From Actinospineispora acaciae DSM 45401 (GTDB taxonomy: Bacteria; Actinomycetota; Actinomycetes; Mycobacteriales; Pseudonocardiaceae), in NCBI RefSeq assembly GCF_000620785.1, contig NZ_JIAI01000003.1:124001-188000 (forward strand): a stretch of 64,000 nt of DNA. Reading direction: 5' to 3'. Below, piece after piece: positions 36,010-44,884 of the stretch. The position numbers were made by a program, and so were the translations under genes. The notes under the pieces are model-generated. The model saw only the letters and a list, made by a program, of their open reading frames with translations, ran no database searches and was not told the origin of the DNA. Each line of letters opens with the position of its first letter. The first letter of the stretch is position 1.

Positions 36010-37127
36010 GCGAGAATCTGGAGCCGGTCCCGTTCCTGGACCTGGCCGGGGTGAACGGCGCGCTCCGTGAGGAGTACGAGCGGGCGTTCTCCGGCGTGCT
36101 GGACCACGGCAAGTTCATCGGCGGCCCCGAGGTCGCCGCGTTCGAGGCCGAGTTCGCGGACTACTGCTCCGCGCGCGAGGCCATCGGGGTGGGCAACGGC
36201 ACCGACGCGCTGGAGCTGATCCTGGCCGGGCTGGGCATCGGCCCCGGCGACGAGGTGATCGTCCCGGCCAACACGTTCATCGCCACCGCCGAGGCGGTCT
36301 GCTACGTGGGCGCCCGGCCCCGGTTCGTGGACGTGCTGCCGGACACCCTGCTGCTCGACCCGGACGCGGCCGACGCGGCGGTGAACAAGAACACCGCGGC
36401 GATCATCGGCGTGCACCTGTTCGGCCAGATGGTGGACGTGGACCGGGTCGGCGCGGTGGCCGCCAAGCACGGCGTGGCCTTCGTCGAGGACGCCGCGCAG
36501 GCGCACGGCGCCCGGTTCGCCGGCCAGCGCGCCGGCAGCGTCGGGGTGGCCGCCGGGTTCAGCTTCTACCCCGGCAAGAACCTCGGCGCGCTCGGTGACG
36601 CCGGCGCGGTGGTCACCCAGGACGCCGAGCTGGCCGGCAAGATCCGCCGGCTGGCCGACCACGGCCGCTCCGCCGACAGCCGCTTCCACCACGACCTGCG
36701 CGGGCGCAACAGCCGCATGGACTCGGTGATCGCCGGCGCGCTGTCGGCCAAGCTGCGCGGGCTGGACGCGGCCAACGCCGGCCGGGTGCGGGCCTGGGAG
36801 CAGTACGTGGCCCAGCTGCCCGCCGGCGCCACCCCGGTCGCCCGCCACCCCAAGGCCGAGGCCGTCTACCACCTCGGCGTGGTGCAGGTGGAGAACCGCG
36901 AGCAGGTCTGCAAGACGCTCACCGAGGCCGGCATCGGCTGGGGCCTGCACTACCCGGTGCCCTGCCACCTGGACGCCGCCTACGGCGACTTCAGGGAGTC
37001 GCTGCCGGTGGCCGAGGCCGCGGCCGAGCGCATCCTGTCGCTGCCCATGTCGCCCACCCTGGACTCGGCCCAGGTCGCCAGGGTGTGCAACGTCCTGCGA
37101 GATGCCACCAGGGGTGCACCGGCATGA
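36006..37127 (+). CDS. DegT/DnrJ/EryC1 sugar aminotransferase
   Basis: The 373-residue PLP aminotransferase has Lys191 in SFYPGKNLGALGDAG (Schiff base), Asp162-Gln165 (EDAAQAHGA) and GNGTDALELIL for the phosphate. It most resembles WbpE/WlbC-type enzymes that convert the 3-keto intermediate into UDP-2-acetamido-3-amino uronate with glutamate as donor. GTG 36006 overlaps the oxidoreductase stop (GTGA). No N-acetyltransferase of the WbpD left-handed beta-helix type follows, which would normally complete the diacetamido sugar. Confidence 0.88.
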   Translation: MSENLEPVPFLDLAGVNGALREEYERAFSGVLDHGKFIGGPEVAAFEAEFADYCSAREAIGVGNGTDALELILAGLGIGPGDEVIVPANTFIATAEAVCYVGARPRFVDVLPDTLLLDPDAADAAVNKNTAAIIGVHLFGQMVDVDRVGAVAAKHGVAFVEDAAQAHGARFAGQRAGSVGVAAGFSFYPGKNLGALGDAGAVVTQDAELAGKIRRLADHGRSADSRFHHDLRGRNSRMDSVIAGALSAKLRGLDAANAGRVRAWEQYVAQLPAGATPVARHPKAEAVYHLGVVQVENREQVCKTLTEAGIGWGLHYPVPCHLDAAYGDFRESLPVAEAAAERILSLPMSPTLDSAQVARVCNVLRDATRGAPA

Positions 37128-37981
37128 CACGTCCGTCCGACGCGACGCGGGGGTCGGGGAGCAACAGCACCCCGACCGCCGTTCCCGGCAACCGGCAACC
37201 CCTGCCCGGGCCCCCCGGTGGGCCGCAGGGCGGGTTCCGGCCCGGGCCGCGCTTCGCGCCAGCGCCGCCACCCCGGCGGCGGCTGACGCCCGCGCAGGGG
37301 TCGCGCCTGGGCCTGATCTCGGGCCTGATCGTCGTGCTCGGCGCGGCGGCCGGCCTGGCGGTGACGCTGCTGGTGCCCACGCTCTACGCGGCGCGCACCG
37401 ACATCGAGTACACCGTGTCGAGGGAGAACGCCAGCGAGTTCCTCCGCACCGACCGCAACCTGACCACCCAGACCGTGCTGATCACCAGCCGCACCGTGCT
37501 GGGTCCCGTCGCCGACGCGAACGGCGTCTCCCCCGACGAGCTGACCGGCCGGGTCAGCGCCAAGATCCTGATGGGCAAGGACCAGGTCACCAGCGAGGTC
37601 ATCGAGGTGACCGTGCTGGACCCTGACCGGCAGGCCGGCGTCAAGCTGGCCGACGACGTGGCCAAGCAGTACCTCAAGGTGTTCTCCCAGAACGGGCCGA
37701 AGGCCTACCTGCAGGCCCAGCTCGACGAGGCCCGCCGCCAGCTGGCCTCCGCGCCGGCGGCCACCGCGCCTCAGGTCCAGACCCGGATCAACACGCTGCA
37801 GGGCCAGCTGGACACCGTGAACATCGCCGGCAACCGGGCGGCCATCCTGGTGCCGGCATACTCGGTGTCGGCACCCGCGTACCCGAACCCCATGCTGTTC
37901 GCCGCCACCGGCGCGCTGTGTGGTCTGGTCGTGGCCGCGCTGGTGGCGATCGCACTGTCCCGACGTTGGACGCGGAGTTGA
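37124..37981 (+). CDS. Wzz-like chain-length/export protein, paralog 1
   Basis: 285 residues. A Pro/Gly-rich cytoplasmic N-terminal tail (1-60) precedes transmembrane helix 1 (about 63-85), an extracytoplasmic helical domain with TDRNLTTQTVLITSRTVLG and a coiled region (QLDEARRQLAS), and transmembrane helix 2 near 258-278, ending LSRRWTRS. This is the topology of polysaccharide co-polymerases (Wzz/CapA/YveK) without a fused tyrosine kinase. The ATG overlaps the aminotransferase stop. The next gene is a close paralog. Confidence 0.82.
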   Translation: MTRPSDATRGSGSNSTPTAVPGNRQPLPGPPGGPQGGFRPGPRFAPAPPPRRRLTPAQGSRLGLISGLIVVLGAAAGLAVTLLVPTLYAARTDIEYTVSRENASEFLRTDRNLTTQTVLITSRTVLGPVADANGVSPDELTGRVSAKILMGKDQVTSEVIEVTVLDPDRQAGVKLADDVAKQYLKVFSQNGPKAYLQAQLDEARRQLASAPAATAPQVQTRINTLQGQLDTVNIAGNRAAILVPAYSVSAPAYPNPMLFAATGALCGLVVAALVAIALSRRWTRS

Positions 37982-37988
37982 TGCTCAG

Positions 37989-38990
37989 ATGACGCGCGCC
38001 TCAGACGCCGCCCGCAACACCGGCGACGCCGACCGGCCACCGCGGCCCGGCGGCGGAAGCTCGGGCGGCGGCTCTGGCCCGTCCGGCGGGTCCAACGGCG
38101 GCGAGGGCTCGGGCTCCGGCCAGGGTTCCGCCGCCCCGTCGAGACAGCAGCCCGCACAGCAACCGGCGCAGCAGCCCGCCCCGCCCAGGGGTCGCCAGCC
38201 GCTGCCGGGGCCACCGCCCGGTGCCCGGGTGCCCGGCCCGCCCATGATGGGTGGCGGCCCCCGGTTCGCCCCGCCCCCGCCGCCGCGCCGCCAGCTCAGC
38301 GCCGGCCAGCGCACCAAGCTGGTCGGCATCACCCTGGCGCTGGTCGCGGTGGGCGCCCTGCTGGGCTCGGTCGTCGCGCTGGTGATTCCCACCCAGTACG
38401 CGGCGCAGACCACCATCCAGTACAACATCGCCGGCGAGAACACCGGCGACTTCCTCAAGACCGACCGCAACCTGACCACCCAGGTGGTGCTGGTCACCAG
38501 CCGCAACGTGCTGCAGCCGGTCGCGGACGCGAACGGCATCTCGGTCGACAGCCTGACCAGGCGCGTCACCGCGACCATCCTGAACAGCAGCAACATCATC
38601 CAGGTACAGGTCAAGGACCCGAGCCGGGAGAACGGCATCAACCTGGCCAACGCGATCGCCAAGCAGTACCTCACGGTGGCCAACAGCAGCGGCCCGCAGG
38701 GCTACCTGCAGAACCAGCTGAACGAGGTGCGCCGCCAGCTGGCCGCGCCGAGGCCGGGCACCACCGCCGCCGAGACCCAGGCGCTCAACGCGCGCGCGGT
38801 CACCCTGCAGTCCCAGCTGGACGAGATGAACGTGACCGCCAACCAGTCCACGGTGCTGGCGCCGGCCTACTCGGTGACCGACCCGGTCTCGCCGAACAAG
38901 GGCGTCGCCGGGCTCACCGGCGGGGTGGCGGGCCTGCTCATCGCCCTGATGACAGTCGTGACGCTGAGCCGTCGCTGGACCCGGAGCTGA
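37989..38990 (+). CDS. Wzz-like chain-length/export protein, paralog 2
   Basis: 333 residues with the same plan as its neighbour and many identical blocks: TDRNLTTQ, PVADANG, PAYSV and the terminal LSRRWTRS. The N-terminal tail is longer and repetitive (Ser-Gly runs, then QQPAQQPAQQPAP, then PPPPPRR). Helix 1 is at about 111-133 and helix 2 at about 305-323. The two genes lie 7 nt apart and clearly arose by tandem duplication. They may form a mixed oligomer controlling chain length or coupling polymerisation to export. Confidence 0.82.
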   Translation: MTRASDAARNTGDADRPPRPGGGSSGGGSGPSGGSNGGEGSGSGQGSAAPSRQQPAQQPAQQPAPPRGRQPLPGPPPGARVPGPPMMGGGPRFAPPPPPRRQLSAGQRTKLVGITLALVAVGALLGSVVALVIPTQYAAQTTIQYNIAGENTGDFLKTDRNLTTQVVLVTSRNVLQPVADANGISVDSLTRRVTATILNSSNIIQVQVKDPSRENGINLANAIAKQYLTVANSSGPQGYLQNQLNEVRRQLAAPRPGTTAAETQALNARAVTLQSQLDEMNVTANQSTVLAPAYSVTDPVSPNKGVAGLTGGVAGLLIALMTVVTLSRRWTRS

Positions 38991-38992
38991 CC

Positions 38993-39841
38993 ATGCCCAC
39001 CACCGTCGACCCGCACGGCCCCCGGATGTCCTGGCGGATGCCCCGGGTGCTGATGTACCACAACTTCGGCCACCCGCCGGCCAGCGGCGACCCGGAGCAC
39101 CTGTTCGTCCCGGTTGACGTCTTCCGCGCGCACCTGGAGCTGCTGCGCGACGGCGGCTGGCAGGCGCTGTCCCTCGACCAGTTCATGGCCGTGCTGGACG
39201 GCGCCCCGGCGCCGCGCAAGTCCTACCTGGTCACGATCGACGACGGGCACGAGTCCGTGCTCAGCACCGCCGCTCCCATCCTGGCCGAGTACGGCGTCCC
39301 CTCGGTGCTGTTCGTGCCGCCAGGCGTGCTCGGCGGCCCGGTGACCTGGAACCCGGCGTACGCGTCGGAGAAGCTCTCCAGCAAGGCCGAGATCGCCACC
39401 CTGGCCGGCACCGGCATGGAGGTCGGCGTGCACGGCTACGACCACATCCGGATGCTCGACCTGGACGCCCCGACGCTGCACCGCAACGTGGTGGCCGCGC
39501 GCGACGAGGTCACCGAGATGATGGGCTACACGCCCCGCTCGTTCGCCTACCCGTACGGCAGCCACGACGCGGACGCCCGCGCCACGCTGGCCGCCACCGG
39601 CTACGCGGTCAGCTTCGCGGTGGCCAGGGAGCGCGGCCGGTTCGCGGTGGACCGGATCTACGTCAAGGGCACCGACTCGCTGGGCATGTTCCGGTTCAAG
39701 CTCTCCATGGCCTACCGGTTCGCCTCCAGGGTGGGCGGGCGCACGCCGTGGCTGCGGCACAAGGTCAGGGCACTGGTACAGCTGGTCAAGGGAGGCCAGC
39801 GGCGGGACTCTCCCGATCAGGCGGGTCATCGGGGTGGATAG
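38993..39841 (+). CDS. Polysaccharide deacetylase (NodB-like)
   Basis: 282 residues. The carbohydrate esterase 4 fold has Asp83-Asp84 in TIDDGHES (base and metal ligand), metal histidines His147 and His151 (GVHGYDHIRM), and RSFAYPYGSHDA near 180-190. There is no signal peptide, so it probably acts in the cytoplasm on a lipid-linked or nucleotide sugar, or is exported by another route. Removing N-acetyl groups would create free amines on the polymer. It is 2 nt downstream of the second Wzz-like gene. Confidence 0.85.
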   Translation: MPTTVDPHGPRMSWRMPRVLMYHNFGHPPASGDPEHLFVPVDVFRAHLELLRDGGWQALSLDQFMAVLDGAPAPRKSYLVTIDDGHESVLSTAAPILAEYGVPSVLFVPPGVLGGPVTWNPAYASEKLSSKAEIATLAGTGMEVGVHGYDHIRMLDLDAPTLHRNVVAARDEVTEMMGYTPRSFAYPYGSHDADARATLAATGYAVSFAVARERGRFAVDRIYVKGTDSLGMFRFKLSMAYRFASRVGGRTPWLRHKVRALVQLVKGGQRRDSPDQAGHRGG

Positions 39842-39882
39842 TCCCACCGCTCGATCATGACGGCGGAAGGAGTTCAAGGCGG

Positions 39883-41637
39883 GTGAGTCGCGGGCACCCA
39901 CCGAAACCTGGTTCAGACGCGTTCACACAAGGGGCAGCGAAGCGTGAAGGTACGTCCCGATCCGATCTCGATCCGCTCGTCGCGGCGGATCCGGGGCTGA
40001 TCGCGATGGCCGAACCCACCACCGTCCCGATGAACATGAACCCACACGCCTCGGACGACTCCGCCCGCGAGGCCACCGCCCGCAACTCCGTCACCGTCGT
40101 CGTCTGGACCCTGCTGAGCAGGGTGGCCGGGCTGGCCCGGGTCCTGATCATCGGCGCCCTGATGGGCCCGACCTTCTTCGCCAACATCTTCCAGGCCGGC
40201 TACGTCCTGCCGAACACCATCCACTCCACGCTGGCCGGCCCGATCCTGGCCATGGTGCTGATCCCGTCGATCGTGCGGGCACTGGACGGCGCCGGAGCCA
40301 CCCGCGCCAAGGAGCTGCTCAGCAAGGTCGCCGGCCGCATCCTGGGCCTGGCGGCCCTGGGCGCCGGCGGGCTCATGGTGCTCTCCCCCGCGGTGGCCTG
40401 GTCGTTCGTCGCCGGCTTCCCGGAGCCGATCCGGCAGCGGGCCTGGGTGCTCACCATCATCCTGATCCTGTTCGTGGCGCCCCAGATCGTGCTCTACGGG
40501 GTGTGTGCGTTCGGGGTGGCCGCGCAGCAGTCCCGGGGGCGGTTCGCGCTGCCCGCCGCGGCGCCGGCGATCGAGAACGTCGGCTCCATCGTCACCGTCC
40601 TGCTGGCCTCGTGGATCTACGGCACCGGGCTGGAGGTGGACCAGGCGCCGTTCGGCATGATGATCATGCTCGGGATCGGCACCACGCTCGCCGTGGTGCT
40701 GCAGGCCGTGCTGCAGATGTACGGCACCTACCGGTGCGGGCTGCTCACCCTGCCCCGGCGGGGCTGGAAGCGCGACCCCGAGTCGGCCGACGCGATCCGC
40801 CGGGTGCTGCGCTCGGTGCCGGTCGCGGCGTGCCCCTCGGTCACGAACTACACGCTGACCGCCATCTCCTCCACCGCGCCCGGCGGCGTGCTGGTGGTGC
40901 AGCTGTCGTACCAGGTCTACTACGCGCTGTCCTTCCTCGGCACCCGCGCGGTCTCCATGGCCGCGCTGCCCCGCCTCGCCCAGGCCGCCAGCTCGACGAA
41001 CCTGCGCCGGTTCGGCGTGGCCTGGCGGCAGGGGCTGTTCTTCGCGGTGATCGCCGGGATGCCGCAGCTGTGCCTGCTCGCCGCGTTCGCCGCGCCGACC
41101 GCCGACCTGCTGGCCAACGGCGAGCTGCGGGAGGCCAACCTGATCAACGACCTGGCCGGCTGCCTCGCGGTGGCGGCGTTCGCCCAGATGGCCGGCGGCA
41201 TCCACGACTTCGGCCGGCAGGCGCTGTTCTCCCGGATGGACGACAGGGGCCCGCTGATCGCCAGCTTCGTCGGGCTGTTCGTCGGCATCGCCATCGCGTT
41301 CAGCACGCTGGCCCTGCCTCCCGACGGCTCCCGGCTGGCCGGGCTGGTGGTGTGCGTGCTGGCCGGCGAGACGGCCTCCTCGATCACCGTGCTGACCAGG
41401 CTGCGGCGGGCGATCCGACCCGAGGCGTTCATCCTTCGCGGGCACATGCTCGCAATCGGGCTGGCCACGGTGGCAATGTTCCCGGTGATCGCGGCGGGGT
41501 GGTGGCTGTTGTGGCTGCTGCACCCGGAGCGACTGGTGGAACTGGGTCTCCTGCTGGCGTGCGGGGCCGTCTCGCTCGGCGCGTTCCTGCTGGTGGTCCG
41601 GTACATCGGCATGAAGCTAACGGCGGAGCAGGCATGA
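39883..41637 (+). CDS. MurJ/Wzx-type lipid-linked glycan flippase, paralog 1
   Basis: About 584 residues from GTG 39883 or 543 from ATG 40006. After a hydrophilic N-terminal tail there are 13-14 membrane helices of the MviN/MurJ MOP superfamily, beginning NSVTVVVWTLLSRVAGLARVLIIGALMGPTFFAN. In this setting, just before a polymerase gene, it most likely moves the undecaprenyl-linked repeat unit across the membrane rather than lipid II. GGAAGGAG ten bases before GTG 39883 supports the longer form. A paralog is at 57303. Confidence 0.83.
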   Translation: MSRGHPPKPGSDAFTQGAAKREGTSRSDLDPLVAADPGLIAMAEPTTVPMNMNPHASDDSAREATARNSVTVVVWTLLSRVAGLARVLIIGALMGPTFFANIFQAGYVLPNTIHSTLAGPILAMVLIPSIVRALDGAGATRAKELLSKVAGRILGLAALGAGGLMVLSPAVAWSFVAGFPEPIRQRAWVLTIILILFVAPQIVLYGVCAFGVAAQQSRGRFALPAAAPAIENVGSIVTVLLASWIYGTGLEVDQAPFGMMIMLGIGTTLAVVLQAVLQMYGTYRCGLLTLPRRGWKRDPESADAIRRVLRSVPVAACPSVTNYTLTAISSTAPGGVLVVQLSYQVYYALSFLGTRAVSMAALPRLAQAASSTNLRRFGVAWRQGLFFAVIAGMPQLCLLAAFAAPTADLLANGELREANLINDLAGCLAVAAFAQMAGGIHDFGRQALFSRMDDRGPLIASFVGLFVGIAIAFSTLALPPDGSRLAGLVVCVLAGETASSITVLTRLRRAIRPEAFILRGHMLAIGLATVAMFPVIAAGWWLLWLLHPERLVELGLLLACGAVSLGAFLLVVRYIGMKLTAEQA

Positions 41638-43094
41638 CTCAGACGCACCCACCACCGTCCGCTGCGCACCCGGTGCGCATCGAGGCCAAGGACCCGACCA
41701 AGGGCACCGGCTGGATCGTCGGGCTGGCCGTGCTGTGCTCGGCGGTCGCCGGGGCGCTGGGCGCCGCGATCGGCCAGGCGGCCGCCTACGGCTTCGTGGG
41801 CGGGCTGTTCGGCATCATGCTGGTCGCCGCCGCCGCCCGGTACCCGCTGTTCGCCACCTACGCCTATCTGTGCACCATGCCGATCCTGGCCGGCATGGAC
41901 CGGGACAAGCTGATCCCGCTGGTCCGGCCCAACGAGGCGCTGCTGGTCATCGTGATGGCCGGCGCGGTGATCGGGGCGTACCTGCGGATGCTGCGCGGCG
42001 ACGACGTCCGGCCCCGGTTCCTGCCGGCGGTGGACATCCCGCTGGCGGTCTTCCTGCTGTTCGGCACCATCTGGCCGCTGGCCTCGCTGACCCTGCGCGG
42101 CCAGATCCCGACCGGGACGGAGTGGGCCGGCACGCTGATCATCACCAAGCTGGTCGGGATCTACTTCCTGGTCCGCTACACGGTGAGGACCGAGCAGGAC
42201 ATCGTCAGGGCCATCCGGTTCATCGTCTGGCCCGGTGCCGTGGTCGGGCTCATCGCGGTGTTGCAGACGCTGAAGTTCCCGCCGGTGATCGCGCTGCTGA
42301 ACACCTTCTGGGCGTCGGCGGAGAACGCCGGTGAGATCGCCGAGCTGGGCTCTCGCGGCAGCGCCACCCTGGGCTCCCCGATCGCGGCCGGCGACGTCAT
42401 CATCATCTCCCTCATCCTGGTCCTCTGCTGCGGCGCCAGGGGCATCCTGGGCCGCCAGGAGCGGCTGATCCTGGCGCTGTGCCTGGGCAGCGGGGTGTTC
42501 GCCGCCGGCCAGTTCTCCACCTGGATCGCGGCGCTGGTCGGCTTCGCGCTGATCGCCTGGCGGTTCCCGGAGATGCGCCGGCAGGCCAAGCGGTTCGCCC
42601 CGCTCGGCGTGGTCGCGTTGATCATCGGCGCGCCGGCCTTCATCAACCGGCTGGAGGGCATCGGCGAGTACGGGGTGCCCGTCCCGGAGAGCTGGATGGG
42701 CCGCTACGACAACCTGGTGTACCTGTACATGCCGCACTTCGATTGGGTGACGATCCTCATGGGGGTGTCACCCAACACGGTGCTGCACGCCCCCGAACGC
42801 TGGCGCGAGGTCATCTACCTGGAGTCCGGCATCCTCTGGTTCATCTGGATCGGGGGCCTGCCACTGCTGCTGGCGTTCCTGTGGCTGTCCTTGAGGGTGT
42901 TACGCACAGTGCGCCCCGCCATCCGCCATCCGGGTGCCTTCGGTGCGTGCGCGTCAAGTCTGGAAATCGTTTGGCTGTTCTTGCTCGTTCTTACTCTCAT
43001 TGACCCACATCTTCAGCTCCGTGGCACCGGAGACCTGATCTTCACGTTGCTGGCGATCACCGTTGGAGGGATCGATGCCCGACGTCGGACTTGA
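41634..43094 (+). CDS. Wzy/O-antigen-ligase-like polymerase
   Basis: 486 residues and about eleven membrane helices, with one large extracytoplasmic loop near residues 340-400 (GEYGVPVPESWMGRYDNLVYLYMPHFDW), the layout of Wzy polymerases and WaaL ligases. Sequence motifs are weak, as usual for this family, so the call rests on topology and on its place between the flippase and the initiating transferase. Start and stop overlap the neighbours (4 nt and 20 nt), a sign of tight co-translation. Confidence 0.75.
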   Translation: MTQTHPPPSAAHPVRIEAKDPTKGTGWIVGLAVLCSAVAGALGAAIGQAAAYGFVGGLFGIMLVAAAARYPLFATYAYLCTMPILAGMDRDKLIPLVRPNEALLVIVMAGAVIGAYLRMLRGDDVRPRFLPAVDIPLAVFLLFGTIWPLASLTLRGQIPTGTEWAGTLIITKLVGIYFLVRYTVRTEQDIVRAIRFIVWPGAVVGLIAVLQTLKFPPVIALLNTFWASAENAGEIAELGSRGSATLGSPIAAGDVIIISLILVLCCGARGILGRQERLILALCLGSGVFAAGQFSTWIAALVGFALIAWRFPEMRRQAKRFAPLGVVALIIGAPAFINRLEGIGEYGVPVPESWMGRYDNLVYLYMPHFDWVTILMGVSPNTVLHAPERWREVIYLESGILWFIWIGGLPLLLAFLWLSLRVLRTVRPAIRHPGAFGACASSLEIVWLFLLVLTLIDPHLQLRGTGDLIFTLLAITVGGIDARRRT

Positions 43095-43737
43095 CTCTGC
43101 ACTGCCTCAGGCAGCGACTTGGGAGTCAGTTGCGCGCCGAGCGGTGGATCTGTTGGTCTCGGGTCTCGCGCTGGCCGTGCTGGCCATACCGATGATCATC
43201 ATCGGCCTGACGATCAAGTGGACCAGCGTCGGGCCGGCGCTGTTCCAGCAGCAGCGGGTAGGCCTGGGCGGCCGCACGTTCACCATGTACAAGTTCCGCA
43301 CCATGCGCACCGGTGTGGGTGACGAGATGCTCCGCGAGCTGATCGCCGCCGAGCTGCGCGGCGAGGACACCTCGTCGAACGGCAGCTACAAGCTCGACGC
43401 CGACCCCCGGGTCACCCCGATCGGGGAGTTCCTGCGCAAGACCAGCATGGACGAGCTGCCGCAGCTGATCAACGTGCTGTTCGGCGACATGTCCCTGGTC
43501 GGCCCGCGCCCGTGCCTGGAGTGGGAGGCGCGGATGTTCCCGGCCGAGTTCCAGGCCCGGTTCGCGGTGCGCCCCGGCCTGACCGGCCTGTGGCAGGTCT
43601 CCGGCCGCTCCACCATGGGTACCCTGGAGATGCTTCACCTGGACCTGGCGTACGTTCGGACCCGCAACCTGGTAGGCGACCTCTCCATCCTGGTCCGGAC
43701 CATCCCTTCGATGCTGCGGGAGAGCGGCGCTCGATGA
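43075..43737 (+). CDS. Initiating phosphoglycosyl transferase (WbaP/ExoY type)
   Basis: 220 residues of the monotopic sugar transferase family. A re-entrant membrane helix (about 25-47) is followed by the catalytic domain with KFRTM (73-77), the Asp126-Glu127 dyad in [19 protein letters not shown] and [13 protein letters not shown]. It transfers a sugar phosphate from a UDP-sugar to undecaprenyl phosphate, starting the repeat unit. There is no long N-terminal membrane domain, so it is the short form. GGAGGG precedes ATG 43075, which overlaps the polymerase gene by 20 nt. Confidence 0.93.
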   Translation: MPDVGLDSALPQAATWESVARRAVDLLVSGLALAVLAIPMIIIGLTIKWTSVGPALFQQQRVGLGGRTFTMYKFRTMRTGVGDEMLRELIAAELRGEDTSSNGSYKLDADPRVTPIGEFLRKTSMDELPQLINVLFGDMSLVGPRPCLEWEARMFPAEFQARFAVRPGLTGLWQVSGRSTMGTLEMLHLDLAYVRTRNLVGDLSILVRTIPSMLRESGAR

Positions 43738-44720
43738 CCACGCTGTTCGTCGCCACCACCGGCGGTCACCTGGCCCAGCTGGACGGCCTGTCCCGACGGA
43801 TCCCGCACGACCCGGACTCGGTCTGGGTGACGCATGCCAACGAGCAGTCCACCTCGCTGCTGGCCGGCCGCGACGTCGAGTACGTGCCGTACATCGGCTT
43901 CCACTCGGTGCCCGGGGTGTTGCGGGCCGTGCCGCATGCGGCGCGGCTGCATCGGGAGCGGCGGTTCACCCGCGCGGTCTCGACCGGGTCCGGGATCGCG
44001 TTGGCGTACCTGCCGTACCTGGCCGCGCGGGGCGTGGAGTGCCACTACATCGAGAGCGCCGCCCGGGTTACCAGCCCGTCCGCGACCGGCAAGCTGCTGC
44101 GGCGGTTCCCCGGTATTCATACGCATACGCAGTACCCGAGCTGGGCGGATCCGGGCTGGCACTACGGCGGCAGCAGTTTCGACGTCTACCGTCCGGTCGA
44201 GCAGGTTCGTGAGTTCGGCGACACGGTCCGTGTTGTGGTCACTGTTGGGACCGCTGGGGAGTTTCCGTTTCGCCGGCTGATCGAGCCGCTGGCCGAGTTG
44301 CTGCGCGAGGACGGGCCGTTGGCTCGTGCCGTGGGGCGGCCGGTGGAGGTGCTCTGGCAGACGGGGTGTACTCCCGTTGACGATCTGGGGATCGCGGCCA
44401 AGCCGTTCCTTCCGGCGGCTGAGCTGGCGGAGGCGTTGGCGGAAGCTGACTTCGTGGTCGCTCATGCGGGGACGGGGTCGGCTATGGCGGTTCTGGATGG
44501 CGGCCGGTTTCCGCTGATGGCGTTGCGGAAGGAACGCTACGGCGAGGCCGGGGATGACCATCAGCAGGATCTGGCCGCCGAGCTGGTGCGGCGTGGGTTG
44601 GCTCGTACTATTCCGGATCCGTCGGCTTTGTCCGTTGACGATCTGATGGGGACTCTGGGGGTGGCCGTGGTGAAGACGGACACGCCGCCGCCGTTCTTGT
44701 TGAGTGGATCTGGTTCGTGA
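43734..44720 (+). CDS. Glycosyltransferase, Alg14/Alg13-like fusion
   Basis: 328 residues. The N-terminal half (LFVATTGGHLAQLDGL) resembles the membrane-recruiting EpsE/Alg14 part, and the C-terminal half has the GT28 nucleotide-binding fold (VVVTVGTAGEFPFRRL, VVAHAGTGSAMAVLDGG), as in EpsF/Alg13. It should add the second sugar to the lipid-linked acceptor and is the only classical glycosyltransferase seen in the cluster. Codon usage shifts: after about 44200 many codons end in T or G without the usual C bias, unlike the upstream genes. Confidence 0.82.
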   Translation: MTTLFVATTGGHLAQLDGLSRRIPHDPDSVWVTHANEQSTSLLAGRDVEYVPYIGFHSVPGVLRAVPHAARLHRERRFTRAVSTGSGIALAYLPYLAARGVECHYIESAARVTSPSATGKLLRRFPGIHTHTQYPSWADPGWHYGGSSFDVYRPVEQVREFGDTVRVVVTVGTAGEFPFRRLIEPLAELLREDGPLARAVGRPVEVLWQTGCTPVDDLGIAAKPFLPAAELAEALAEADFVVAHAGTGSAMAVLDGGRFPLMALRKERYGEAGDDHQQDLAAELVRRGLARTIPDPSALSVDDLMGTLGVAVVKTDTPPPFLLSGSGS

Positions 44721-44749
44721 TCGTGCGTGCCGTCTTTTGTTTCGTTCGA

Positions 44750-44767
44750 AAATCGCTGGCGCGATTT
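44750..44767. terminator. Hairpin downstream of the glycosyltransferase
   Basis: AAATCGC-TGGC-GCGATTT, a perfect 7-bp stem in an AT-richer stretch, about 30 nt after the stop. It may end the polysaccharide operon transcript. The flanks (44721-44884) have no gene. Confidence 0.45.
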
Positions 44768-44871
44768 CCGACGACCTGAGTTTGTAGGTTGCTTGGTGCC
44801 GTCCCCCGGTGGCGGCTGGGCGCGTTGGGTCTGGCTTCCTGCGGCAGCCAGGTTTTGTCGGTGCCTGCCGC

Positions 44872-44877
44872 TAGCGT
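44872..44877 (+). promoter_or_regulatory. -10 box TAGCGT for the HNH gene
   Basis: TAGCGT ends seven bases before ATG 44885, without a ribosome-binding site, so this gene has its own promoter separate from the polysaccharide operon. Confidence 0.45.
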
Positions 44878-44884
44878 CTTGGGT

